DNA of 64,000 nt from Fibrobacter sp. UBA4223 (lineage in GTDB: Bacteria; Fibrobacterota; Fibrobacteria; Fibrobacterales; Fibrobacteraceae): positions 1 through 64,000 of the forward strand of contig DFTB01000014.1 in assembly GCA_002382975.1 (NCBI GenBank), written 5' to 3'. The notes beneath the pieces are model-generated. The model had not been told where the DNA came from, did not search any database, and saw only the letters and a list, made by a program, of their open reading frames with translations. The position numbers were made by a program, and so were the translations under genes. Shown in pieces: positions 33,901 through 42,656 of this stretch; position 1 is the stretch's first letter, and the number at the start of each line of letters is the position of its first letter.

Positions 33901-34755
33901 CGATTCTGCGTAGAACGACAAGTTTACCAGAAATTCGAAAAGATGTTGATTGACAAACTCAATTATCTTGTTTTCAAGAATAAGCCTGAAGGAGATGTAG
34001 GTGGCGTTCTTAAAGGTTATCAACTTGCGGAAAAATTTGATAGTTTCCAGAAATTGGGCAAGCAGAGCGGATTTCTGTTCTATATTCCTGCTGCGTATAC
34101 ATCAAAGATTGATCCGACCACAGGTTTCGCAAATCTGTTCAATATGACAGAATTGACGAGTGCAGAAAAGAAAAAAGAATTCCTTTCTCACTTTGAAGAC
34201 ATTACTTATGACGGAAAGAATGACAGATTTTTGTTCAGCTTTGATTACAAGAACTTCAAGTGTTTCCAAACGGATTACATCAAGAAGTGGACTGTTTACT
34301 CTCAAGGTAAACGAATTGTGTATGACAAGGAATCAAAATCAGCAAAGGAGATTTCCCCTGTTGAGATCATCAAGGCAGCTCTCGCAAAACAGAACATAGC
34401 TTTAACAGACCAATTAGATGTTCTTTCTGCAATCAATTCTGTCGAGGCTTCTCCTAAATCAGCCTCTTTCTTTGGCGATATTTGCTATGCGTTTGAAAAA
34501 ACGCTTCAAATGCGTAATAGCATTCCAAATACTGATGAAGACTACCTTGCATCTCCTGTAATGAACAAAAGAGGAGAATTCTATGATAGTAGGTCTTGTG
34601 ATGACGCCTTGCCCCAAAATGCAGATGCAAATGGAGCATACCATATTGCACTTAAGGGGCTATATCTAATAAAGAACGTATTTGATGCTGGAGGTAAAGA
34701 ATTGAAAATTTCACACGAAGATTGGTTTAAATTTGCACAAAGTCGAAACTGTTAA
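30967..34755 (+). CDS. cas12a: Cas12a (Cpf1) RNA-guided DNA nuclease, type V-A effector
   Basis: This 1262-aa effector starts MAKNTIFSQFTGLYPVSKTL; the start at 30967 is favoured by the upstream ACGAGG, although an in-frame ATG at 30943 exists. Catalytic residues are all present: RuvC-I D884 in IGIDRGERH, RuvC-II E969 in VLEDLNFGFKRGRF, RuvC-III D1220 in NADANGAYHIALKG, and Nuc R1183 in QMRNS. The WED segment used for crRNA processing (H832, K836, K844 in KHEIVKDRRYTQDKF) is kept. PAM-contact lysines K557 and K614 are conserved, but D551 occupies the position that is Asn or Ser in FnCas12a and AsCas12a. Cas12a processes its own crRNAs and cuts T-rich-PAM DNA. AT-rich coding suggests horizontal origin. 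Confidence 0.98.
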   Translation: MAKNTIFSQFTGLYPVSKTLRFELKPMGKTLEKIKETGVIENDKKRHNDYFDAKKIIDKYHKYFIDAALSKFPRIDWSPLKEAIERSLDRSDASKKKLEKTQTEFRKKIAKALTTHDHYKELTASTPKDLFLKVFPDHFGKQPAIDTFDGFSSYFTGFQENRQNIYSDEAISTAIPYRLVHDNFPKFLSNIEVYKTLKDNAPSVLSDAENELRDFLNGKSLANIFELNAYNEVLTQSGIDFFNQVIGGISDEGGEKKTRGINEFSNLYRQQHPEFAQKRLATKMIPLYKQILSDRETKSFILESYSNDSQVQNSVKEFFESQILNWDIAGRRVNVLNELTSLVKRISEFDLGNIYVNQEELSNISLKLFDNWNSINGLLFKHAENRIGSAEKSANKKKIDAWMKNKEFSIATLNLAIAESNSEEISRVKIESYWNNFEAKVQSILCGDNRRNLDEFISATFNENNALREDSKIIEKLKAFLDALIEIMHSIKPLISDAENRDLSFYNELIPLYDQLSLVVPLYNKIRNYATQKLTESEKFKLNFDNPTLADGWDQNKEEANTAILLLKNGLYYLGIMNAKNKPKIKDFKTSESEDCYDKMVYKLLPGPNKMLPKVFFSEKGLATFKPPKDILDGYNAGKHKKGDLFDIGFCHQLIDFFKESIAKHPDWKKFDFNFSDTSSYEDISGFYKEVTDQGYKITFSKIPTSQIDEWVKEGKLFLFQIYNKDFAPGAKGSPNLHTLYWKSVFSPENLKDVVVKLNGEAELFYRPSSVKKPYSHKVGEKLVNRIGKDGLPLPESVFGELFRYFNGKLEGELSDEAKRYLDVAVVKDVKHEIVKDRRYTQDKFEFHVPLTLNFKADSKNEYMNERVRHFLKDNPDVNIIGIDRGERHLLYMTLINQKGEILKQKSFNVVESVNYQAKLVQREKERDAARRSWSSVGKIKDLKEGFLSQVIHEITTTMIENNAIVVLEDLNFGFKRGRFCVERQVYQKFEKMLIDKLNYLVFKNKPEGDVGGVLKGYQLAEKFDSFQKLGKQSGFLFYIPAAYTSKIDPTTGFANLFNMTELTSAEKKKEFLSHFEDITYDGKNDRFLFSFDYKNFKCFQTDYIKKWTVYSQGKRIVYDKESKSAKEISPVEIIKAALAKQNIALTDQLDVLSAINSVEASPKSASFFGDICYAFEKTLQMRNSIPNTDEDYLASPVMNKRGEFYDSRSCDDALPQNADANGAYHIALKGLYLIKNVFDAGGKELKISHEDWFKFAQSRNC

Positions 34756-34766
34756 ATCCTCTAACC

Positions 34767-34796
34767 AATCCGGAGGTAAAATCTCCGGATTTTTTT
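34767..34796 (+). terminator. Terminator between cas12a and cas4
   Basis: AATCCGGAG pairs with CTCCGGATT and is followed by six or more T. It ends two bases before the cas4 ATG, so read-through would be needed for cas4-cas1-cas2 expression from the effector promoter. Confidence 0.75.
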
Positions 34797-34798
34797 AT

Positions 34799-35365
34799 AT
34801 GGATAACTATATTCTTATCTCCACATTGAACGATTTTATATTTTGCCCATATTCCATATATCTCCATAATGTTTATATGGAGACTGATGAGTCTGTGTAT
34901 TATGCCACACCGCAAGTTAGAGGCAAAATTGCCCATACTGGCATCGACAAGAAAACCTATAGTCCACGAAACGACTGTATTACCGCTTTGCCTGTTTTTA
35001 GTGACAAATACGGCCTTCTAGGTAAAATCGATTTATTCAAGGTCGCCGAAAAGAAATTAATAGAACGTAAATATCAGTTAAAGCAAATCTTTCGAGGACA
35101 AATTTATCAATTATGGGCCCAATATTTCTGTATGCAGGAAATGGGCTATCACATAGAAAGTCTCGCTTTTTATGAAATATCCACAAACAAAACGCACCCT
35201 ATTGACATACCTACCCAAGAAGATGAAAAAGAGTTTTCAGACTTCATAATAAAGTTTCGAAACTACAATCCTTCTGATTCAATAAGCGTCATTGCAAGCA
35301 AATGTCAACATTGCATATACAACAACTTATGCGACAAAGCGGAGGTTGAAAATGTTTACCAGTAA
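34799..35365 (+). CDS. cas4: Cas4 exonuclease of the type V-A adaptation module
   Basis: This 188-aa protein begins MDNYILISTLNDFIFCPYSI. C16 and the C-terminal CQHCIYNNLC cysteines form the expected 4Fe-4S site, and GKIDLF plus IERKYQ give the RecB-type nuclease acidic and lysine residues. Cas4 trims prespacers and selects for PAM before integration by Cas1-Cas2. No Shine-Dalgarno is visible at this start because the terminator hairpin abuts it. It overlaps cas1 by 14 bases. Confidence 0.9.
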   Translation: MDNYILISTLNDFIFCPYSIYLHNVYMETDESVYYATPQVRGKIAHTGIDKKTYSPRNDCITALPVFSDKYGLLGKIDLFKVAEKKLIERKYQLKQIFRGQIYQLWAQYFCMQEMGYHIESLAFYEISTNKTHPIDIPTQEDEKEFSDFIIKFRNYNPSDSISVIASKCQHCIYNNLCDKAEVENVYQ

Positions 35366-36320
35366 AGACATTGAATGTCGAAGTATTTTCGTCATCAACT
35401 GTATAAAGGAGCGAAACCTAAGGGTTTCTTCAGGAGAACTACTTCTTGAAGAAGGTGACGAACACAAAACTCTCACAAAATTTCCTTTTCAAAAGATTTT
35501 AGCTCTGTTTATCATTGGACCGATTACGATAACAACGCCTCTACTGGAAAAGTGTAAAAAATTCGACGTAGCCCTTGTTGTAATGAAGTCTAATTTGCGC
35601 CCCGTATTCTTTTGGGCGAACCATGCCGAAGCCAATTTCTTATTGCATCAAAAGTAGTATTTCTTTGAAAAAACAGATATTTCCTTCGCAAGAGAAATCG
35701 TTCGAAATAAAATAGTGAATCAAAAGAAAACTCTTGAAAAGATAAGATTAAAAAGTTCCTCAATACTTGAAGCAAAGGAATTATGCAATAAAGCCCTAGA
35801 TAATCTAGGCGGCATTGAAGACTACAATGAACTTATGGGTACAGAGGGCTACATTTCAAAAAAATTCTTTGAATGTTATTTCGATGGTTTCAATTGGACC
35901 GTCAGACTTCCACGTGCAAAGAATGATGCAATAAACGCAACGCTAGATATTGGTTACACAATTCTATTCAATTACATTGAGGTATTTCTGCGGTTGTTTG
36001 GCTTTGACCCATATGTTGGTGTTTATCATCGACTTTGGTTCAAGAGAAAGTCTTTAGTTTGTGATATCATGGAGCCTTTTCGCTGTTTGATTGATGCGAA
36101 AGTTCGGAAGGCATTAAATCTTAAACAAATTAAGGATGATGATTTTAACATAGTCAAAAAGGAATACTTATTAAAATTTGAAAAATATTCTGATTATTCA
36201 GCACTCTTTTTTCAGGATTTAGTCGATTATAAAAAGGAAATTTTCAAATTCGTGCAATCGTACTATAGAGCATTTATGAAGGAACGTGCTGATTTAATGG
36301 ATTTGTTCATACTGGAGTAA
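35352..36320 (+). pseudogene. cas1: Cas1 integrase interrupted by an in-frame TAG (codon 102)
   Basis: The gene starts at 35352 with GGAGG upstream. Codons 1-101 (MFTSKDIECRS ... EANFLLHQK) end at TAG, 35655-35657. The same frame continues without a gap (YFFEKTDISFAREIVRNKI) to 36320. The full frame would encode 321 residues plus the TAG position, the normal Cas1 length. All catalytic residues lie after the stop: E165 in GTEGYI, H226 in VGVYHR, E241 in DIMEPFR. The stop therefore separates the N-terminal beta domain from the active site. A C-to-T change from CAG (Gln) would explain it. TAG is a normal stop in neighbouring genes, so recoding is unlikely. A GTG at 35715 could start the second half alone. 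Confidence 0.85.
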
Positions 36321-36323
36321 AAA

Positions 36324-36596
36324 ATGCTATTAGTAAGCTATGACATAAAGGACGACAAATTGAGAACGACATTCTCAAAGATGCTCCAATCAAATGGAGC
36401 AATACGACTTCAATATTCTGTGTACGAAGTTAATCATACTCAACGTTTTCTTGACATTCTGAAAATGGAAATAGAGACTTATTTCAAGAAAGAGTTTTCT
36501 CCAGATGACAGTGTCATATTATTTGATGTTGATGTGAAAAAGACTATCAAATATGGGAATGCCGTTCATCGCGATCAGGACCTGTTATTCTTCTGA
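36324..36596 (+). CDS. cas2: Cas2
   Basis: This 90-aa protein starts MLLVSYDIKDDKLRTTFSKM, with the conserved aspartate D7 of the ferredoxin-like Cas2 fold. It is complete and begins four bases after the cas1 frame, in the usual cas4-cas1-cas2 order. Cas2 dimers bridge two Cas1 dimers during spacer integration. With cas1 broken its function is doubtful. Confidence 0.92.
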   Translation: MLLVSYDIKDDKLRTTFSKMLQSNGAIRLQYSVYEVNHTQRFLDILKMEIETYFKKEFSPDDSVILFDVDVKKTIKYGNAVHRDQDLLFF

Positions 36597-36780
36597 AGCA
36601 AACCTCGGTCTTAACATTTTTGAAGGGTTTTCAAGACAACCCCGTATTTCGTTGTATATCATAAAGTTAGAGACCCTTCCGAAGTAAATGCTCATCCGAA
36701 CAGTATGCTTAGGATGATTTTCAAAAGGCACTCATTTTCCTTGAAATTCGCACTATTTTAAACTATATTGCTAATATAGA
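36597..36780 (+). promoter_or_regulatory. CRISPR leader with array promoter
   Basis: The leader holds TTGAAA (36741-36746), a 17-bp spacer and TATATT (36764-36769), an excellent promoter that would start transcription about five bases before the first repeat. A short inverted repeat ACAAC/GTTGT (36637-36655) surrounds CCCGTATTTC. Confidence 0.8.
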
Positions 36781-39478
36781 GCCTAGAAGCTTCATAAAAT
36801 TTCTACTCTTGTAGATCTGCACGAATGCGCCGCCAAGCAGAAGGGGCCTAGAAGCTTCATAAAATTTCTACTCTTGTAGATTGGTCAAGGGTGCCCCTTG
36901 GGTCGTATGCCTAGAAGCTTCATAAAATTTCTACTCTTGTAGATGCTACACTGTATTCCACCCCAATGTAATCGCCTAGAAGCTTCATAAAATTTCTACT
37001 CTTGTAGATTATTACATAGTCCCTTCCGTTCACGCGGCCTAGAAGCTTCATAAAATTTCTACTCTTGTAGATTCAAGTTCTTCCTGTGTCATTGTGTCCG
37101 CCTAGAAGCTTCATAAAATTTCTACTCTTGTAGATGTCAAGTTTGATTCCCATAGCCTTGAGCCTAGAAGCTTCATAAAATTTCTACTCTTGTAGATCAT
37201 TTTGTTTCCTTTGCCTCTTCGGCGGCCTAGAAGCTTCATAAAATTTCTACTCTTGTAGATAAAAGCTCCTTGATCCTCCTGCAAGACGCCTAGAAGCTTC
37301 ATAAAATTTCTACTCTTGTAGATTGTAAAATTTTGTTAAACTGTTGGCAAGCCTAGAAGCTTCATAAAATTTCTACTCTTGTAGATTGATGACTTGCTTG
37401 TGCAGGACTTATTGCCTAGAAGCTTCATAAAATTTCTACTCTTGTAGATGTGTTGCCAAGACCTGACACAGAGAAGCCTAGAAGCTTCATAAAATTTCTA
37501 CTCTTGTAGATGCCTGGATGACCCACAGAGGGACGCCAACGCCTAGAAGCTTCATAAAATTTCTACTCTTGTAGATAGCAGGTAGGGCACTATTCCGTGC
37601 CGGTGCCTAGAAGCTTCATAAAATTTCTACTCTTGTAGATAGCAGGTAGGGCACTATTCCGTGCCGGTGCCTAGAAGCTTCATAAAATTTCTACTCTTGT
37701 AGATTGGAAGAACACGGCAAAGACCCTGAAAGCCTAGAAGCTTCATAAAATTTCTACTCTTGTAGATTAATAAGACGGTTGCGTAATCGCGCGGAGCCTA
37801 GAAGCTTCATAAAATTTCTACTCTTGTAGATCCTCTAATCCTTCTGGCGCTTGCAAGTAGCCTAGAAGCTTCATAAAATTTCTACTCTTGTAGATGAAGA
37901 CCTGGACCGCTATGCTATGGAAGCCTAGAAGCTTCATAAAATTTCTACTCTTGTAGATAGCAGGTAGGGCACTATTCCGTGCCGGTGCCTAGAAGCTTCA
38001 TAAAATTTCTACTCTTGTAGATTGGAAGAACACGGCAAAGACCCTGAAAGCCTAGAAGCTTCATAAAATTTCTACTCTTGTAGATTGCGACGCTTGCGCT
38101 CGCCCTCGCGGCACCTAGAAGCTTCATAAAATTTCTACTCTTGTAGATAAATATACTTTTAAAACCAATCGGTCAGCCTAGAAGCTTCATAAAATTTCTA
38201 CTCTTGTAGATTTTCGTGGCCTTGTCAACTAGCAAGTTAGCCTAGAAGCTTCATAAAATTTCTACTCTTGTAGATTCACCCCGGTTCAAGGTGTGCCGAA
38301 AAGCCTAGAAGCTTCATAAAATTTCTACTCTTGTAGATTCATGACATAAATCATGAAGAGCGGCCAGCCTAGAAGCTTCATAAAATTTCTACTCTTGTAG
38401 ATGATATGCTCCCGAAGTTGGCGGGTCATAGCCTAGAAGCTTCATAAAATTTCTACTCTTGTAGATTGTCAATTCGTGGGGTGCGTGTTCGGGCGCCTAG
38501 AAGCTTCATAAAATTTCTACTCTTGTAGATTGCCGAATGGCACAGGATGTATGTCAAGCCTAGAAGCTTCATAAAATTTCTACTCTTGTAGATTGTATAT
38601 TTTGGCCGATGAAAGACAGGCCTAGAAGCTTCATAAAATTTCTACTCTTGTAGATCAGAAATACCTTTTGAATATCAAGGTGAGCCTAGAAGCTTCATAA
38701 AATTTCTACTCTTGTAGATTGAATTGTCGGTGTTACTATTCACGACGCCTAGAAGCTTCATAAAATTTCTACTCTTGTAGATTATAAAATGAATGACACA
38801 TAAGAGAGCGCCTAGAAGCTTCATAAAATTTCTACTCTTGTAGATCGGATTGCGTGTTTTTGGGGGGCCTGGGCCTAGAAGCTTCATAAAATTTCTACTC
38901 TTGTAGATGACATTTCATCTCTCCACCTCCATTACAGCCTAGAAGCTTCATAAAATTTCTACTCTTGTAGATTCTTGAAAGCGACCAGCGAATTTATATG
39001 GCCTAGAAGCTTCATAAAATTTCTACTCTTGTAGATTCTTACATACTTTGGATTTAAATTATAGCCTAGAAGCTTCATAAAATTTCTACTCTTGTAGATA
39101 ATATAGGTATTTGCGACCCGTGAAGCGCCTAGAAGCTTCATAAAATTTCTACTCTTGTAGATGTATAACCTTTACGGCAGCGATGACAAGGCCTAGAAGC
39201 TTCATAAAATTTCTACTCTTGTAGATGATTTCGAGAAGGGTGTCCCCATGCTTGCCTAGAAGCTTCATAAAATTTCTACTCTTGTAGATGATAATCTCGC
39301 ATATAGTCCGCATGGGGCCTAGAAGCTTCATAAAATTTCTACTCTTGTAGATATCAAAGGCGAAGACGACGCCATCACTGCCTAGAAGCTTCATAAAATT
39401 TCTACTCTTGTAGATTTTAATCGGTTCGGCGGGTTTCCGGGGGCCTAGAAGCTTCATAAAATTTCTACTCTTGTAGAT
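36781..39478 (+). CRISPR. Type V-A CRISPR array, 43 repeats, 42 spacers
   Basis: The 36-nt repeat begins GCCTAGAAGCTTCATAAAAT and ends with the Cas12a handle TTTCTACTCTTGTAGAT, whose TCTAC/GTAGA stem is conserved. Repeat starts run from 36781 to 39443. Spacers are 26-29 nt. All repeats appear identical except the one at 38113, whose first base is A. Spacers 13, 14 and 19 are identical and spacers 15 and 20 are identical, leaving 39 unique spacers. Transcription runs left to right from the leader, giving crRNAs with the handle 5' of each spacer. I could not match any spacer to sequence inside this window. Confidence 0.98.
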
Positions 39479-39636
39479 GACAAACCCTTGTCTCCGTAGC
39501 GTTGTTTCCGCACTACTTAAGGTAAAAAATTCAACCAAATACGGAAAATAATCATAAATCCCGTATTTCATTGAAAAGTTTTCAAGGAAAAGACTACAGC
39601 TTTGGATATTCGTAATCGTTTTGGACAAATTCTTTT
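39479..39636. other. AT-rich flank after the array
   Basis: No gene is recognised. It holds CCCGTATTTCATTG (39560-39573) and GTTTTCAAG (39578-39586), near copies of motifs in the leader (36641-36654 and 36627-36635), in reversed order. Confidence 0.5.
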
Positions 39637-39775
39637 GCGTTAGGGATTGTCACCCGATAGGGCGGAGACTTGCATCCTTTGGTTCCAGGCGGCGGATCAA
39701 GTCCGCCATGACGTAAAGCAAGGCTCCGGGAGCGTAGCGAGTAAAGCCCGACCCGCGCGTGCGCGGGGAACGCCC
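39637..39775. repeat. Structured repeat, family GCGTTAGGGAT ... AACGCCC, copy 2
   Basis: It shares the fixed segments of the copy at 8235-8404, but the stems differ: CCCGCGC/GCGCGGG (39752-39767) replaces CCCCGGCCC/GGGCCGGGG, and CCC-GATA-GGG replaces the first hairpin. The inner palindrome GGCGGATCAAGTCCGCC is kept. It marks the right boundary of the AT-rich block. Confidence 0.7.
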
Positions 39776-39948
39776 AAATCAAGGTGGTTACCGAGAGGTA
39801 CGATGCTCTCTTTTCCAAAAAATGAAAAACAGCGGGCTTCGAGCCGTCTTTATCCGCCTTTTTCCGTGCTTGCAGGCCACTTGCCCCTAGCCTCTAGTCC
39901 CTATTTTTCTATCTTTGGCCTCGGAAATTTTTCAACAGGACCAAGGTC

Positions 39949-41241
39949 ATGAGCTACAATCCTCTCGCAGAACAGGCCAACGCGGAACTTTCCGCAAACG
40001 GCTGCAGCGTACTTTCCATGCTTTCCGAAAGGGGCAAGGCCATCTTCTTCCCCCGCAAGGGCATTCTGGGCCAGGGCGCCGAAGCCAAGGGCAAAGAAAT
40101 CAACGCCACCATCGGCACCGCCCTGGAAGACGACGGTAGCCCCCTGGTTCTCGACTGCGTGCTCAAGAGCCTGAACCTGCCCAAGCAGGCCTTCCTCTAC
40201 GCCCCCAGTTTCGGAAACCCCGACCTGCGCAAGGCCTGGAAAGAGCAGATTGTCCGCAAGAACCCGAGCCTCGCAGGCAAGGCCTTCAGCAACCCGGTTG
40301 TGACCTGCGCCCTGACCCACGCCATCAGCTGCGCGGGCTACCTTTTCTTGGATCCGGGCGACGAGGTGATTATCCCCGACCTTTACTGGGACAACTACGA
40401 ACTGGTGTTCGTGAACAGCTGCGGCGCAAAGATCAAAACCTTCAACACCTTCAAGGACGGCGGTTTCGACACGGAAGCCCTTAAAAAGGCCCTTTCCGAG
40501 AGCAAGAGCCAGAAGAAGGTGGTTCTGTTAAACTTCCCCAACAACCCCACGGGCTATACCGCCACCGAAAAGGAAGCGGTGGAAATCGCGAAAATCCTCA
40601 CGGACTGCGCCAACGCGGGCAACAAGGTGGTGGCCCTGCTGGACGACGCCTACTTTGGACTGGTCTATGAGGACGGCGTGACCAAGGAATCCCTGTTCGT
40701 GAAGCTGCTCGAAGCCAACGAGAACCTGCTCGCCGTCAAGCTCGACGGTCCCACCAAGGAAGACTACGTGTGGGGTTTCCGCGTCGGGTTCATGAGCTTT
40801 GGTTTCAAGGGCGCCACAGAGGCCCAGCTGAAGGCCCTGGAAGACAAGGCCGCGGGCGTGGTCCGCGGAAACATCAGCAACGCCCCAAGCATCAGCCAGA
40901 AGATTCTGCTGGCCGCCTTCCAGAGCCCGGAATACCTGCAGCAGAAGGCCGAGAAGTTCGCCATCCTCAAGAAACGCTACGACATCATCAAGCAGGTGCT
41001 GGCCGACCACCCCGAATACAAGGAGGCCTTCGAGGCCATGCCTTGCAATAGTGGCTATTTCATGTGCGTAAAGCCCAAGGGCGTAGATGCCGAACTGCTC
41101 CGCCAGAAGCTCATCAGCGACTACAGCACGGGAACCATCATGCTTTCGGGCCTTATCCGCGTGGCATTCAGCGCCGTGCCAACAGACAAGCTGGGCAAGC
41201 TGTTCGAAAATATTTATAATTGTGTTATGAAGATGAAGTAA
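39949..41241 (+). CDS. Class I/II PLP-dependent aminotransferase
   Basis: This 430-aa fold type I enzyme has NFPNNPTGYT (the N-N-P-x-G cofactor motif), LDDAYFGL with the aspartate and tyrosine that hold the PLP ring, the likely Schiff-base lysine in LDGPTKEDYVWGFRVG, and the substrate-carboxylate arginine in the same GFRVG. It belongs to the aspartate/aromatic aminotransferase superfamily; the exact amino acid cannot be read from sequence. CCTA-rich DNA and the structured repeat lie upstream. Citrate synthase follows in the same direction 107 bases later. Confidence 0.88.
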   Translation: MSYNPLAEQANAELSANGCSVLSMLSERGKAIFFPRKGILGQGAEAKGKEINATIGTALEDDGSPLVLDCVLKSLNLPKQAFLYAPSFGNPDLRKAWKEQIVRKNPSLAGKAFSNPVVTCALTHAISCAGYLFLDPGDEVIIPDLYWDNYELVFVNSCGAKIKTFNTFKDGGFDTEALKKALSESKSQKKVVLLNFPNNPTGYTATEKEAVEIAKILTDCANAGNKVVALLDDAYFGLVYEDGVTKESLFVKLLEANENLLAVKLDGPTKEDYVWGFRVGFMSFGFKGATEAQLKALEDKAAGVVRGNISNAPSISQKILLAAFQSPEYLQQKAEKFAILKKRYDIIKQVLADHPEYKEAFEAMPCNSGYFMCVKPKGVDAELLRQKLISDYSTGTIMLSGLIRVAFSAVPTDKLGKLFENIYNCVMKMK

Positions 41242-41348
41242 ACAGTGGTTAGTGGCTAGTCAACAGGGATAATAAGGCGGCTGCGCCGCATCCTAACTAC
41301 GGACCTTCGGTCCTATCCCCTAAGATCCTAGCCCCTATTGGAGGAATC

Positions 41349-42638
41349 ATGTCCGATAAAGCGACCTTGAATTACAACGGAAAGAGTTACGAACTCCCCG
41401 TGGTTGAAGGCACCGAAAACGAACACGGTCTCGACATCAGCACTTTGCGCAAGAGTTCCGGTCTGGTGACCCTGGACTACGGTTACCTGAACACGGGCAG
41501 CACCAAGAGTTCCATTACCTACGTGGACGGCGAGAAGGGAATTCTCCGTTACCGCGGCTACTCCATCGAGGACCTGGCCGAAAAGGCCACCTTCCCCGAA
41601 ACCGCATGGCTCCTGATTTACGGCGAGCTGCCTAACCCCGAGCAGCTGGGGCATTTCCGCACGTTGCTTACCGAAAACGCCCTGCTCCACGAAAACCTGC
41701 TGCACTTTTTCCGCGAGATGCCGCCCAGCGCCCACCCCATGGGCATTCTCAGTTCCATCGTGAACGCCGTGGGCCTCTTTACTCCCCGTTTCTACGACGA
41801 CGAAAACATCGCCAGCGCATTTGAGCTGACTACCGCGGGCCTCATCTCCAAGATCCGCACCATCGCTGCCTTCTCTTACAAGGCAAGCATTGGCGAACCC
41901 TTCGTTTACCCCGAAGCGGAACGCAGCTACTGCAGCAACTTCTTGAACATGATGTTCAGCAGCAAGGCCAGGCCCTACCACCTGGACCCCATCATGGAAA
42001 AGGCGCTGAACACCTTGTTGATTGTACACGCCGACCACGAGCAGAACTGCTCCACTTCTACCGTGCGTATGGTGGGCAGTTCCCAGGCAAACCTTTACGC
42101 CAGCATCTGCGCCGGTATCTGCGCCCTGTGGGGCCCGCTTCACGGTGGCGCCAACCAGGCCGTTCTGGAAACGCTTCTCCGTATCCAGAACAGCGGCATG
42201 ACCATCGAACAGGTGATGGAAAAGGCCAAGGACAAGAACGACCCCTTCCGCCTTTCTGGATTCGGCCACCGGGTGTACAAGAGTTACGACCCTCGTGCCA
42301 AAGTTTTGAAAAAGCTCATGGGCCAGGTGTTCGAGCACGAACACATCAACGACCCGTTGCTGGAAATCGCGCTGAAGCTAGAAGAAGCCGCCCTGAAGGA
42401 CGACTACTTCATTGCCCGCAAGCTCTACCCCAACGTGGACTTCTATTCTGGCATTCTCTACCGCGCCATGGGTATCCCCACCAACATGCTCACGGTGATG
42501 TTTGCCATCGGCCGCTTGCCCGGCTGGATCGCCCACTGGAAAGAGATGCACGACGACCCGAATTCCAAGATCAACAGGCCCCGCCAGATTTACGTAGGCG
42601 AAACGGCCAGACCTTGGATCGACAGGAACAAGCGATAA
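41349..42638 (+). CDS. gltA: Citrate synthase
   Basis: This 429-aa enzyme has the N-terminal beta extension of hexameric Gram-negative citrate synthases (MSDKATLNYNGKSYELPVVE). Catalytic residues are visible: His in GPLHGGANQAV, His in GFGHRVYKSYDPRA and Asp in VDFYSGILYRAMG. It condenses acetyl-CoA and oxaloacetate, feeding 2-oxoglutarate and glutamate synthesis. TTGGAGGAATC precedes the ATG. A palindrome and a strong terminator follow. Confidence 0.95.
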   Translation: MSDKATLNYNGKSYELPVVEGTENEHGLDISTLRKSSGLVTLDYGYLNTGSTKSSITYVDGEKGILRYRGYSIEDLAEKATFPETAWLLIYGELPNPEQLGHFRTLLTENALLHENLLHFFREMPPSAHPMGILSSIVNAVGLFTPRFYDDENIASAFELTTAGLISKIRTIAAFSYKASIGEPFVYPEAERSYCSNFLNMMFSSKARPYHLDPIMEKALNTLLIVHADHEQNCSTSTVRMVGSSQANLYASICAGICALWGPLHGGANQAVLETLLRIQNSGMTIEQVMEKAKDKNDPFRLSGFGHRVYKSYDPRAKVLKKLMGQVFEHEHINDPLLEIALKLEEAALKDDYFIARKLYPNVDFYSGILYRAMGIPTNMLTVMFAIGRLPGWIAHWKEMHDDPNSKINRPRQIYVGETARPWIDRNKR

Positions 42639-42656
42639 AAAGTCCCTTTAAAGGAG

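Noticed and set aside
34733..34798. cas4 start 22 codons upstream
   Set aside because: It would translate through the terminator hairpin, and the extension is not Cas4-like.
35655..35657. TAG reassigned to an amino acid in this organism
   Set aside because: TAG ends several intact genes here (recD2, bamD, the GtrA-like gene), so it is an ordinary stop.
37111..39628. Minus-strand frames with repeated KSRNFMKLLG
   Set aside because: They are translations of the CRISPR repeat, not proteins.
36597..39636. tracrRNA next to the array
   Set aside because: No anti-repeat is seen outside the array; Cas12a systems do not need one.
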